DNA from: Dehalococcoidia bacterium
Lineage (GTDB): Bacteria; Chloroflexota; Dehalococcoidia; JACPQF01
Assembly: GCA_030650265.1 (NCBI GenBank)
Contig: JAUSEJ010001079.1
Location: 1 to 5,708 of the forward strand
DNA length: 5,708 nt
Direction: 5' to 3'
Both the position numbers and the translations under genes were made by a program. Below the pieces are notes generated by a model that was not told the DNA's origin, searched no databases, and was given only the letters and a program-made list of their open reading frames with translations. Positions 1-4,804 of the stretch are shown piece after piece (the first letter of the stretch is position 1; every line of letters starts with the position of its first letter).

Positions 1-77
1 TAGATCGGCTAGTATATGAGTTGTATGGGTTGACGGAAGAGGAGATAAAGATCGTCGAGGCGGGGACCGGGAAGTGA
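1..77 (+). CDS. C-terminal tail of a DNA N-6 methyltransferase / restriction-modification protein (partial)
   Basis: Only the last 24 codons are in the window, read in the frame beginning at base 3 and ending at TGA 75-77. The peptide begins DRLVYELYGLTEEEIKIVE and ends AGTGK. A tail of the form DxLVYxLYGLTEEEIxIVE is typical of the extreme C-terminus of Eco57I/TaqI-like N-6 adenine DNA methylases and of type IIG and related restriction-modification proteins, where it closes the target-recognition half. From family knowledge the full protein would use S-adenosylmethionine to methylate adenine in a specific DNA site and might also cleave DNA; neither catalytic domain is visible here. The gene enters from the left edge. 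A GTG overlaps its stop (GTGA, 74-77), so translational coupling to the next reading frame is possible. The assignment rests on this short tail alone. Confidence 0.65.
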   Translation, partial: DRLVYELYGLTEEEIKIVEAGTGK

Positions 78-172
78 TACCTGCCGCACCAGAATCAGAC
101 CATTCGACGGTTAGCGCAGCCTGGTCGAGGGTATTCGATCACAGCAGGGTCCTAACGAGCCAGCAACCGTCG

Positions 173-478
173 ATGCCCAAAAGCGATGCCAAAAGCGATG
201 CTAAGAAAATGAAGGTTCAGGTAGAAATCGAATACTCGGCCGTTCCGCTTCCCGAGGAAGTGGAAAACGTCCGACGGGCGGGGCTGATCCTTGCGCCTGA
301 CTCGAACACTGTATCCGTTCGGCGGGGCGAGACGGATTGCGGCATGCCATCGCTCATTCTGGACTTCGAGATGAAAACCCAGTCGGAGACCAAAGTGGTG
401 GACGATATCGCTCACACGGTTCATATCTGCGTTAGTGGCAAGTTCTACTGCGACCTGGCCATACGTTTTGCCAAGTGA
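173..478 (+). CDS. Small protein of unknown function between the methylase and the HicB-like gene
   Basis: I do not recognise this family. From ATG 173 it gives 101 residues. The N-terminus is lysine-rich (MPKSDAKSDAKK), encoded partly by a 12-bp tandem repeat. A mixed, beta-strand-like body follows: MKVQVEIEY near residue 13, LPEEVENVRRAG, SVRRGETDCG, LILDFEMKT and HICVSGKFYCDLAIRFAK at the C-terminus. There is no signal peptide or membrane segment, and two of the three cysteines lie in the last third. The start is uncertain. The frame is open back to GTG 74, which overlaps the upstream stop by 4 bases (GTGA), but those 33 extra residues look unlike a folded domain. ATG 209 is a shorter option. 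No start has a convincing Shine-Dalgarno. It ends 26 bases before the HicB-like gene and could share its transcript. It lacks visible HicA features, so calling it a toxin would be speculation. Confidence 0.5.
   Translation: MPKSDAKSDAKKMKVQVEIEYSAVPLPEEVENVRRAGLILAPDSNTVSVRRGETDCGMPSLILDFEMKTQSETKVVDDIAHTVHICVSGKFYCDLAIRFAK
179..202 (+). repeat. 12-bp tandem repeat, two copies, in-frame
   Basis: AAAAGCGATGCC at 179-190 is followed directly by AAAAGCGATGCT at 191-202, one mismatch in twelve. A shorter related CGATGCC at 171-177 precedes them. In the small gene's frame the two copies encode a repeated SDAK-type unit. This looks like a local duplication, and it supplies the alternative ATG codons that make the start hard to place. 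Confidence 0.8.
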
Positions 479-504
479 CCAAAGGTCAGAATGAGAGATA
501 AGTC

Positions 505-726
505 ATGAAGGATTACCATATCAACATCTTTTTCAGCGAACCGGATGGCGGCTACATAGCGGACATCCCTGACTTGAGGGCCTGTTCTGCTTTCGGGAGG
601 ACTCCCGCCGAAGCGCTGGCGCAAGTGGAAATTGCCAAAACGGCCTGGCTTCAAGCGGCCCGAGCCGAGGGTAAACCCATCCCCCAGTCGAAATACAAGC
701 CAGTCATCTACCAAGCCGTGTCCTGA
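505..726 (+). CDS. HicB-like type II antitoxin domain protein, apparently without adjacent HicA
   Basis: The 73-residue product matches the compact HicB form across its whole length: an N-terminal strand (MKDYHINIFFSE), the hallmark DGGYIADIPDL turn and strand (residues 14-24), ACSAFGRTPAEALAQVEIAKTAWLQAA helix (26-52) and the EGKPIPQ...YKPVIYQ tail. This is the partial RNase H-like fold that in HicAB systems binds and neutralises HicA, a small mRNA-cleaving toxin. It has no added C-terminal ribbon-helix-helix or helix-turn-helix for DNA binding, so autoregulation through its own DNA-binding domain is not evident. A weak GAGAG (493-497) sits 7 bases before ATG. The usual HicA (about 60 residues) is found neither just upstream nor in the short space downstream. 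It may be an orphan, serve a distant toxin, or pair with the unknown protein upstream. Confidence 0.85.
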   Translation: MKDYHINIFFSEPDGGYIADIPDLRACSAFGRTPAEALAQVEIAKTAWLQAARAEGKPIPQSKYKPVIYQAVS

Positions 727-784
727 GAAGTGCACTATTATAGGACGGTGGAGAACAGCGTATATCCCTGTCCATCTTGGCTTT

Positions 785-1624
785 CTAGAAGGGCAGGCCG
801 AGAGCGGCGGTAAGCTCAGCCCGGAAGTAGCCGAGGAGGGCGAGCTCGACGAGGGCGGCGACGAGACCGACTAGCAGAAGCGGCGCTGCCTCCCGCCAGG
901 TGGTCGCCCGGTTGTCCCAGCGAAAGGCCATCAGAAGCGGTATCGAGTTCACCATCCCCATCAGGACGAGCACAGCCAGAGCGCTAAGGGCGGCAATCGG
1001 ATAGTAGAGAAAATCGAGTTGGGCGTTGACGACTACGATCAGCCCGACCATGGCGGCCAGGTGAAAACCAAGCTCCTTGACGCTGCCAATGATCGGCCGT
1101 CCGATGGCGTCTTTCCACACCACGGAGTTGAATAGGGTAAACATGATCAGCGCCATAACCATGCCATGAAAGGAGCCGGTGGTCAGTCTCAGGAAATTGC
1201 TCGGCTCATAGAGGTGAGGGAGGTCGGGGAAGAAGGTCAGGTAGCTGTTTGCCCCGTCGATCCCCATGACAAGCGTGAAGAGGCCGAGGATCAACAGCAA
1301 CTTCTTGCTTGGCCATCCGGCATATCGCCCTTTGCCGGTCACAAACAAAACCCCAAAAGTCAGCAGAGCGCCGAGAAAGATTCCCGTATTACGGGCGCAA
1401 AGGGGAAGCTGGTGCCCGGCGAGGAAAAACGATCGTTCGGGAATCTGATGGCAGATGCCGTAGGCGACCGACTTGGCCTTCACCTCGAAGGACAGAGGCG
1501 GCGCAAAGAGAAACAGGGCGACGATGCCGAGTAGCACGATTATCAGCGCCAGCGGCAATCGCTTAGGGGAGTCTTGTTTGGGAGAAACAGCGTCTATGTC
1601 CACGGCACTGATGATAGGCCCCAT
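785..1624 (-). CDS. DUF2085 family polytopic membrane protein
   Basis: The 279-residue protein has about seven hydrophobic segments, near residues 23-41, 82-97, 108-124, 152-170, 187-201, 208-232 and 247-266, so it is an inner-membrane protein. The DUF2085 signature lies between segments 1 and 2: GICHQIPERSFFLAGHQLPLCARNTGIFLG (Cys58, His59, Glu63, His71, Cys76). The later block GIDGANSYL...LYEPSNFLRLTTG (121-150) is also characteristic of the long form of the family. No biochemical function is established; the conserved Cys/His cluster suggests metal or redox chemistry, which is inference. Many members read CARCTG where this one has CARNTG. The gene converges with the HicB-like gene (58 bases apart, no clear terminator) and diverges from argC. 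The ATG at 1624 has AGAGG directly abutting it and lies within the best promoter, so GTG 1603 (Val8) may be the true start. Confidence 0.85.
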   Translation of the reverse strand: MGPIISAVDIDAVSPKQDSPKRLPLALIIVLLGIVALFLFAPPLSFEVKAKSVAYGICHQIPERSFFLAGHQLPLCARNTGIFLGALLTFGVLFVTGKGRYAGWPSKKLLLILGLFTLVMGIDGANSYLTFFPDLPHLYEPSNFLRLTTGSFHGMVMALIMFTLFNSVVWKDAIGRPIIGSVKELGFHLAAMVGLIVVVNAQLDFLYYPIAALSALAVLVLMGMVNSIPLLMAFRWDNRATTWREAAPLLLVGLVAALVELALLGYFRAELTAALGLPF

Positions 1625-1640
1625 CCTCTGGTCATGTCAA
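1611..1640 (-). promoter_or_regulatory. Sigma70-type promoter of the DUF2085 gene, overlapping its 5' end
   Basis: Read on the minus strand, TTGACA (1640-1635, perfect -35) is followed after 18 bases by TATCAT (1616-1611, five of six to consensus). Initiation would fall near 1604-1603, downstream of the ATG at 1624 and almost exactly at the in-frame GTG at 1603-1601. The matrix match is good; activity is inferred. Confidence 0.5.
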
Positions 1641-1690
1641 GCTGCTGCAGAACAGTCATGGCAACAGAGAGTACATTGCAGAAACGCCTT

Positions 1691-1790
1691 AGGCTCAAGC
1701 CATAGGCTAATAGGCAAAGCGCGCTGAAGCGTGCTAACGGGGAATTTCATCGTTCTTTAGCCTGCTTTAGCTGGCTTGAGCTATTAGCCT
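1691..1790. repeat. Long imperfect inverted repeat of 10-bp-phased AGGCTAAAG-like units
   Basis: Arm 1704-1740 is complementary to arm 1754-1790 at 27 of 37 positions, with three further G.U pairs if transcribed rightward, around a 13-base loop. The outermost 10 bp (1704-1713 with 1781-1790) are perfect. Each arm is itself repetitive with a period close to 10 bp. The right arm reads CTTTAGCCTG, CTTTAGCTGG, CTTGAGCTAT and then TTAGCCTG. The left side carries GGCTCAAGC, AGGCTAATA, GGCAAAGC, CGCTGAAGC and TGCTAACGG. Helical phasing would fit a multi-site operator; the long pairing would equally fit a structured RNA. It lies between two divergent genes, so it could affect either. Confidence 0.6.
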
Positions 1791-1808
1791 GATGATTGAT
1801 CATCAGGC
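1787..1808. repeat. Perfect 10-bp dyad (palindromic element)
   Basis: GCCTGATGAT at 1787-1796 and its exact reverse complement ATCATCAGGC at 1799-1808 are separated by two bases. As DNA this is a compact symmetric operator-like site; as RNA it would fold as an 8-9 bp stem with a 4-6 base loop. Its left four bases overlap the right arm of the long inverted repeat, so the two pairings compete at the junction. Confidence 0.7.
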
Positions 1809-1848
1809 GAGCTGTTTGCGCAAGGTCTTTGCCTCGCTCTTCCTTTTT
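1807..1848 (+). terminator. Terminator-like hairpin with U-tract upstream of argC
   Basis: GCGAG (1807-1811) can pair with CTCGC (1833-1837), with an inner GCAA/TTGC pairing (1820-1823 with 1829-1832). The stem is followed by TCTTCC and TTTTT (1844-1848). This resembles a modest Rho-independent terminator for rightward transcription. No protein gene reads into it from the left, so it would end either a short leader or a small RNA. The stem has internal unpaired bases and the U-run is interrupted by C, so strength is doubtful. Confidence 0.3.
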
Positions 1849-1864
1849 CGCTGGCTAACTGACC

Positions 1865-1893
1865 TTGCCAATCGTGGAATTATAGGGTAAATT
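1865..1893 (+). promoter_or_regulatory. Probable argC promoter
   Basis: TTGCCA (1865-1870, five of six to the -35 consensus) and TAAATT (1888-1893, four of six to the -10) are separated by 17 bases. Initiation would be near 1900, giving a leader of about 46 bases before the argC ATG. It lies downstream of the terminator-like hairpin, so transcripts from here would escape that element. No ARG-box dyad was seen around it. Confidence 0.4.
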
Positions 1894-1931
1894 ATGGGCG
1901 ACGAACCGCACCCTTTCGGCGGATTACCGCA

Positions 1932-1937
1932 GAGGAG
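1932..1937 (+). promoter_or_regulatory. Ribosome binding site deciding the argC start
   Basis: GAGGAG sits 8 bases before ATG 1946 and 5 before the in-frame TTG 1943. The normal spacing and the ATG both favour 1946. Confidence 0.7.
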
Positions 1938-1945
1938 ATTCATTG

Positions 1946-3007
1946 ATGATCAAGGCCCAAATCGTGGGAGCAACAGGCTATGGTGGACTGGGCATGGTTG
2001 AACTGCTACAGCGCCATCCCGGGATAGAAATCGTTTCGCTGCTTGCCAAGACCGATTTCAACAAACCGATCAGCGAGCTTTTTCCTCATCTGCGAGGCTT
2101 TTGCGACCAGAAGGTTGAAGAGGCAACGCCGGAGAGGGTTGGCGCCGACGCCGACCTCGTCATTTTCGCCACGCCGGACCGCGTGGGGATGGCGATGGCC
2201 GGCCAGGTCCTCGCTGCCGGGGCGAAGATGATCGACTACAGCGGCGATTTTCGCTTTGGTACCGCCGAGCAATACAGCCGGTATGCCCTGCTTCACCCGT
2301 CTACAGCCGGGCAGCCGCATACTGCTCCCGAATTGCTTTCCCAATCTGTTTACGGCATCCCCGAGCTGTTCCGCAGTCAGATAAAGGATGCGAGGCTGGT
2401 AGGCAATCCGGGCTGCTTCGCCGTGGCGATGACTCTGGGTCTCGCTCCGGCCGTGAGTGAGGGAATTGTCGACCCGACTTCGCTAATCGTCGATGGCAAA
2501 ACGGGCAGCTCCGGCGCCGGTAAGAAGCCGGGCGCCGTTCATCATTTTCCCGAGCGTAACGAATCGTGCGCTCCCTACCGGCTGGCCAGCCACCAGCATT
2601 CGGTGGAGACCACCAATACTTTGACGCAGCTTGCCGGCGAAGCAGCCCGCATGACCTTCGTTCCCCATCTCCTTTCGACGACGAGAGGTATACTCTGCAC
2701 CGCCTACGCCAATCTGCGGCGTGGCGTATCCCTCGGCGAGGTGTATGAACTCTATCGTCGGCTTTACGAAGGCGAACCCTTCGTTCGCATTCATCCTCCC
2801 GGAGTCTATCCTGGATTGAAATCGGTACTTGGCAGCAACCTCTGCGATATCTCGCTGGCCCTGGATGCGGCTAGCGATCGGCTGATCATCGTATCGTCCA
2901 TCGACAACTTGGTAAAGGGGCAGGCTGGCAACGCGCTCCAGAACATCAATATAATGTTCGGCTTCCCGGAGACCATGGGTCTTGAGCGCCTGCCCACGTA
3001 TCCGTAG
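1946..3007 (+). CDS. argC: N-acetyl-gamma-glutamyl-phosphate reductase
   Basis: This cytoplasmic enzyme carries out the third step of arginine synthesis, NADPH-dependent reduction of N-acetyl-glutamyl-phosphate to N-acetylglutamate semialdehyde. The 353-residue length is normal for the long (ArgC type 1) form. The N-terminal dinucleotide-binding motif GATGYGG is at residues 8-14. FATPDRVG (74-81) and DYSGDFRF (97-104) follow. The catalytic cysteine is Cys157 in GNPGCFA. VDGKTGSSGAGKKP (182-195) and the HQHSVE box (216-221) carry the substrate-binding and catalytic histidine region. FVPHLLSTTRGIL and the C-terminal IDNLVKGQAGNALQNINIMFG are classic. The family more often has HRHxPE, so HQHSVE is a mild variant. 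No argJ, argB or argD lies nearby, so the gene is apparently stand-alone here. ATG 1946 is preferred over TTG 1943 because of RBS spacing. It appears intact. Confidence 0.96.
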   Translation: MIKAQIVGATGYGGLGMVELLQRHPGIEIVSLLAKTDFNKPISELFPHLRGFCDQKVEEATPERVGADADLVIFATPDRVGMAMAGQVLAAGAKMIDYSGDFRFGTAEQYSRYALLHPSTAGQPHTAPELLSQSVYGIPELFRSQIKDARLVGNPGCFAVAMTLGLAPAVSEGIVDPTSLIVDGKTGSSGAGKKPGAVHHFPERNESCAPYRLASHQHSVETTNTLTQLAGEAARMTFVPHLLSTTRGILCTAYANLRRGVSLGEVYELYRRLYEGEPFVRIHPPGVYPGLKSVLGSNLCDISLALDAASDRLIIVSSIDNLVKGQAGNALQNINIMFGFPETMGLERLPTYP

Positions 3008-3040
3008 GCCATATGGTTTGGGCTTGGACCCGAGGTCGGA

Positions 3041-3227
3041 CCTTCCTCGGAAGGACGACACGTCACTGATTGGCCTTCGGGTTAGTTCGTCCTGCTCGGA
3101 AGGACTTCGCCCACTCGTCTTGATCGTCCGAGCAGGTGTTGGTGGTTGGCAGGCATTGTGGGGCGAAGCATTCGCAATCGGGTGTGGCGGCTCCGAGCCG
3201 AGTTGATTCTGTCCTTCTTTGAAGGAC
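3041..3227. repeat. Three related GTCC...GGAC stem-loop repeats
   Basis: Copies lie at about 3039-3056, 3089-3105 and 3211-3227. The third is a perfect 7-bp hairpin, GTCCTTC-TTT-GAAGGAC. The second keeps GTCCT/AGGAC plus one inner C-G pair around TCGGAAGGAC. The first has CCTTC-CTCG-GAAGG. Copies two and three also share the 3' flank GGACTTCGCCC / GGACTTGGCCC. Spacings of about 50 and 122 bases are irregular, unlike a CRISPR array. Confidence 0.6.
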
Positions 3228-3285
3228 TTGGCCCCTACGGCACGAGGAGTTTCGTAGCTTCAGGCACAGCAAAAGTCTCGCAAAT

Positions 3286-3293
3286 GAGGTGAG
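3286..3293 (+). promoter_or_regulatory. Ribosome binding site of the alpha/beta hydrolase gene
   Basis: GAGGTGAG ends 6 bases before ATG 3300, a near-ideal spacing that supports this start. No sigma70-like promoter was seen in the 80 bases upstream. Confidence 0.7.
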
Positions 3294-3299
3294 GGATCC

Positions 3300-4244
3300 A
3301 TGGACAATTCACCAGACGTAACCCGACAGCAAGGCAGTACAGGTGCGAAACGGCAGAAGCGACTGGTTGTCGTCCTGGCCTCTATCGTGGCCGTGATGGC
3401 CATCATCTACCTTGGCATTTCGGCCGTGATGGCCGACAAGCTCTCCCGACCGGATCGCAAATCCCTTACGTCGACGCCGTCGGCGGACCGCCTGAGCTAC
3501 GAAAGTGTCCAGTTTCCCAGCGCCATAGACGGTATTCTGCTGAAGGGCTGGTTCATCGATTCGCCGGGCACGAAGACCATCCTCATGATGCATGGTCGCA
3601 ATGGCATTCGGGACGACACTAACATTGGCGTGATGGACGTGGCCAACGGCCTGGCTCAGGCTGGATATGACGTGTTGACCTTCGATTTTCGGGCCCATGG
3701 GGAATCAGGCGGCACGCGCTATTCACTGGGACAGTGGGAGGTTCAGGATGTGGCGGGAGCGCTGGAGTATCTCAAGAGTCGAGCCATAACCTCAGTGGGG
3801 GCCTTGGGCTACTCAATGGGCGCATCCACCGAGATTCTCGCTGCCGCTGACCATCCTGAAATGCGGGTTCTTGTCGCCGACGCCCCGTTTGCTGACCTGT
3901 CGGCGCTGCTCGACGTGCAATTGCCGAAAGCCAGCGGTCTCCCCGGCTTCTTCAATCCGGGAGTGATCTTCATGGTCAGGTCCTTGTACGGGATCGACGT
4001 GACGAGTGTCAAGCCGATTCAAGCTATACCCCGTTTGAACAACCGGCCCATGCTGCTCATCCACGGCACGGCTGACGAGACCATTCCCGTCGATCATGCC
4101 TACATGTTCGAAAAAGCCGGGGCCGGCAACCCGAATTTCGAGACCTGGATCGTACCGGGGGCGGCTCACGTGGAGTCATTCAAAGACCATCCTCAAGAAT
4201 ACCTCAAGCGGGTGATCGGGTTCTTCGACCGGTATTTGAAGTAG
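3300..4244 (+). CDS. Membrane-anchored or exported alpha/beta hydrolase
   Basis: The 314-residue protein has a short polar N-terminus ending in basic residues (KRQKR, 17-21), one hydrophobic helix (about 22-45) and then a serine hydrolase domain. The helix may be a signal anchor or be cleaved after VMA (43-45), placing the enzyme outside the cytoplasm. Visible fold landmarks are the oxyanion-loop MHGRN (97-101), FDFRAHGESGG (128-138), the nucleophile elbow GYSMGA with Ser172, the acid in HGTADETIP (Asp259) and the catalytic GAAH (His290). The triad is therefore complete. This layout resembles esterase/peptidase-like hydrolases of the YqkD/BEM46 and dienelactone-hydrolase-like groups. The substrate cannot be read from sequence; an ester or amide is the expectation. 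It has its own strong RBS and is separated from argC by a structured 292-base gap. The merR promoter begins 9 bases after its stop. Confidence 0.88.
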   Translation: MDNSPDVTRQQGSTGAKRQKRLVVVLASIVAVMAIIYLGISAVMADKLSRPDRKSLTSTPSADRLSYESVQFPSAIDGILLKGWFIDSPGTKTILMMHGRNGIRDDTNIGVMDVANGLAQAGYDVLTFDFRAHGESGGTRYSLGQWEVQDVAGALEYLKSRAITSVGALGYSMGASTEILAAADHPEMRVLVADAPFADLSALLDVQLPKASGLPGFFNPGVIFMVRSLYGIDVTSVKPIQAIPRLNNRPMLLIHGTADETIPVDHAYMFEKAGAGNPNFETWIVPGAAHVESFKDHPQEYLKRVIGFFDRYLK

Positions 4245-4252
4245 CCTCTCCC

Positions 4253-4281
4253 TTGACAACCACTACGTTCTACTGTATGGT
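4253..4281 (+). promoter_or_regulatory. Sigma70-type promoter of the MerR-family gene
   Basis: A perfect TTGACA (4253-4258) is followed after 17 bases by TATGGT (4276-4281, four of six). Initiation would be near 4288, leaving only about 11 bases of leader that begin at the RBS AGGTGG (4288-4293). The 17-base spacer is ordinary, not the 19-20 bases of classic MerR-activated promoters, so a repressed or constitutive promoter is more likely. Confidence 0.5.
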
Positions 4282-4289
4282 TATAGCAG
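4270..4289. promoter_or_regulatory. Imperfect dyad over the -10 and RBS, candidate MerR operator
   Basis: CTACTGTA (4270-4277) and TATAGCAG (4282-4289) are inverted copies with six of eight positions symmetric around TGGT. A further ACCAC (4259-4263) / GTGGT (4290-4294) pair flanks it. Its position over the -10 would suit autorepression by the MerR-family product; binding is inferred. Confidence 0.3.
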
Positions 4290-4298
4290 GTGGTGTGT

Positions 4299-4736
4299 AT
4301 GAACGATCGCTGCTACCGTATCGGCGAACTGGCGAAGTTGGTTGGCGTAAGCCAGCGGACGATCGATTACTATACGCGTCTTGGCCTGATTTGTCCGATG
4401 CAACGAACAGGGGGCAATTATCGTATATATGATGAGAGTACGGCCCGGAGGCTTCGTTCGATCAAGGCCAGGCAGGCCCAGAGGATTTCTCTCGCGGAGA
4501 TAGCGGTCGAACTCGAGATCGGTTCGGTCGATGTCGCCCCTGATATAGTCGTGACGGTTAGGGCTATAGGCCGGGATCTGGCGGAGGCGCAGCGACAGTT
4601 AGCACTCGTGGGGACCACAGCGGCGATTGCCGGTCTCAACGAGGACCTCCGGCGAACCATCGCCAAAATAGCCGGCGAAGCCCTGCTTCATTCGCTGACA
4701 CTGGCCCAATACCTGGCCGCCCTTGCTGGTCCTTAG
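4299..4736 (+). CDS. MerR-family transcriptional regulator
   Basis: The 145-residue protein opens with a typical MerR winged helix-turn-helix: YRIGELAKLVGVSQRTIDYYTRLGLI (6-31) then the wing TGGNYRIYDE (37-46) and helix TARRLRSIKARQAQRISLAEI (48-68). Such proteins bind dyads in promoter spacers as dimers. The C-terminal part (about 80-145) is alanine/leucine-rich and helical, suited to dimerisation, and is too short for a known effector domain. Its two cysteines (5 and 32) do not form the CxnC metal site of the metal sensors, so the signal is unknown. ATG 4299 is chosen because AGGTGG lies 5 bases before it; in-frame GTG codons at 4290 and 4293 overlap that site. It precedes htpX by 68 bases in the same direction, so regulation of the protease is plausible. 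It is not a clear HspR, whose conserved recognition-helix sequence differs. Confidence 0.85.
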   Translation: MNDRCYRIGELAKLVGVSQRTIDYYTRLGLICPMQRTGGNYRIYDESTARRLRSIKARQAQRISLAEIAVELEIGSVDVAPDIVVTVRAIGRDLAEAQRQLALVGTTAAIAGLNEDLRRTIAKIAGEALLHSLTLAQYLAALAGP

Positions 4737-4787
4737 GCGGAAGGATTGGCCAAACGTCTAGCTATCGCCAGCGATGCACCTTAGTAT

Positions 4788-4794
4788 AAGGAGG
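4788..4794 (+). promoter_or_regulatory. Strong ribosome binding site of htpX
   Basis: AAGGAGG ends 10 bases before ATG 4805, the best Shine-Dalgarno in the window. The spacing is slightly long; a second GGA lies close to the ATG. Just upstream, ATCGC-CA-GCGAT (4764-4775) is a small perfect dyad and the only other symmetric element in this gap. No convincing separate promoter was seen. Confidence 0.7.
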
Positions 4795-4804
4795 AATAAA
4801 GGAA

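Larger units (their letters stand above)
3008..3299 (+). other. Structured intergenic region, candidate leader or small RNA
   Basis: No convincing gene lies in these 292 bases, but small perfect or near-perfect stems follow one another: GACC/GGTC 3027-3037; CCTTC/GAAGG 3041-3054; GATTGGCC-TTCG-GGTTAGTT 3068-3087, with a C(UUCG)G loop and four G.U pairs that form only in rightward RNA; GTCCT/AGGAC 3089-3105; GCGAA/TTCGC 3163-3175; CGGCT/AGCCG 3188-3200; and GTCCTTC/GAAGGAC 3211-3227. An alternative 10-bp pairing joins 3091-3100 with 3127-3136. I could not match it to B12, TPP, SAM, glycine, T-box, 6S, SRP or RNase P landmarks. No clear promoter or terminator was found inside, so it may be transcribed through from argC. 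Confidence 0.45.

Noticed and set aside
445..735. Minus-strand 96-codon open frame across the HicB-like gene
   Set aside because: It is antisense to a clear HicB domain and its product has no recognisable family features.
632..874. Plus-strand 80-codon open frame spanning the hicB end and the DUF2085 end
   Set aside because: It overlaps two well-supported genes and its composition is that of an out-of-frame reading.
1691..1790. Terminal inverted repeats of a small mobile element
   Set aside because: The arms enclose only 13 bases and no flanking target-site duplication was seen.
1691..1942. T-box leader or ARG-box controlling argC
   Set aside because: Neither the conserved T-box antiterminator sequence nor an ARG-box-like dyad was found.
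3012..3017. TATGGT as a -10 box for the structured region or hydrolase
   Set aside because: The nearest -35-like TTGAGC (2982-2987) is 24 bases away, too far for a sigma70 promoter.
2982..3206. Plus-strand 74-codon frame over the argC end and the structured gap
   Set aside because: It begins inside argC in another frame, lacks an RBS, and the region is better explained by consecutive stem-loops.
3039..3227. CRISPR-like repeats
   Set aside because: Only three diverged short hairpins at irregular distances of about 50 and 122 bases; no uniform spacers.
3063..3272. Minus-strand 69-codon frame in the argC-hydrolase gap
   Set aside because: The composition is arbitrary (Cys, Arg and Ser rich), with no domain and no clear RBS.
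4737..4804. HrcA (CIRCE) or HspR (HAIR) heat-shock operator before htpX
   Set aside because: Neither the CIRCE nor the HAIR inverted repeat is present; only a small ATCGC/GCGAT dyad is seen.
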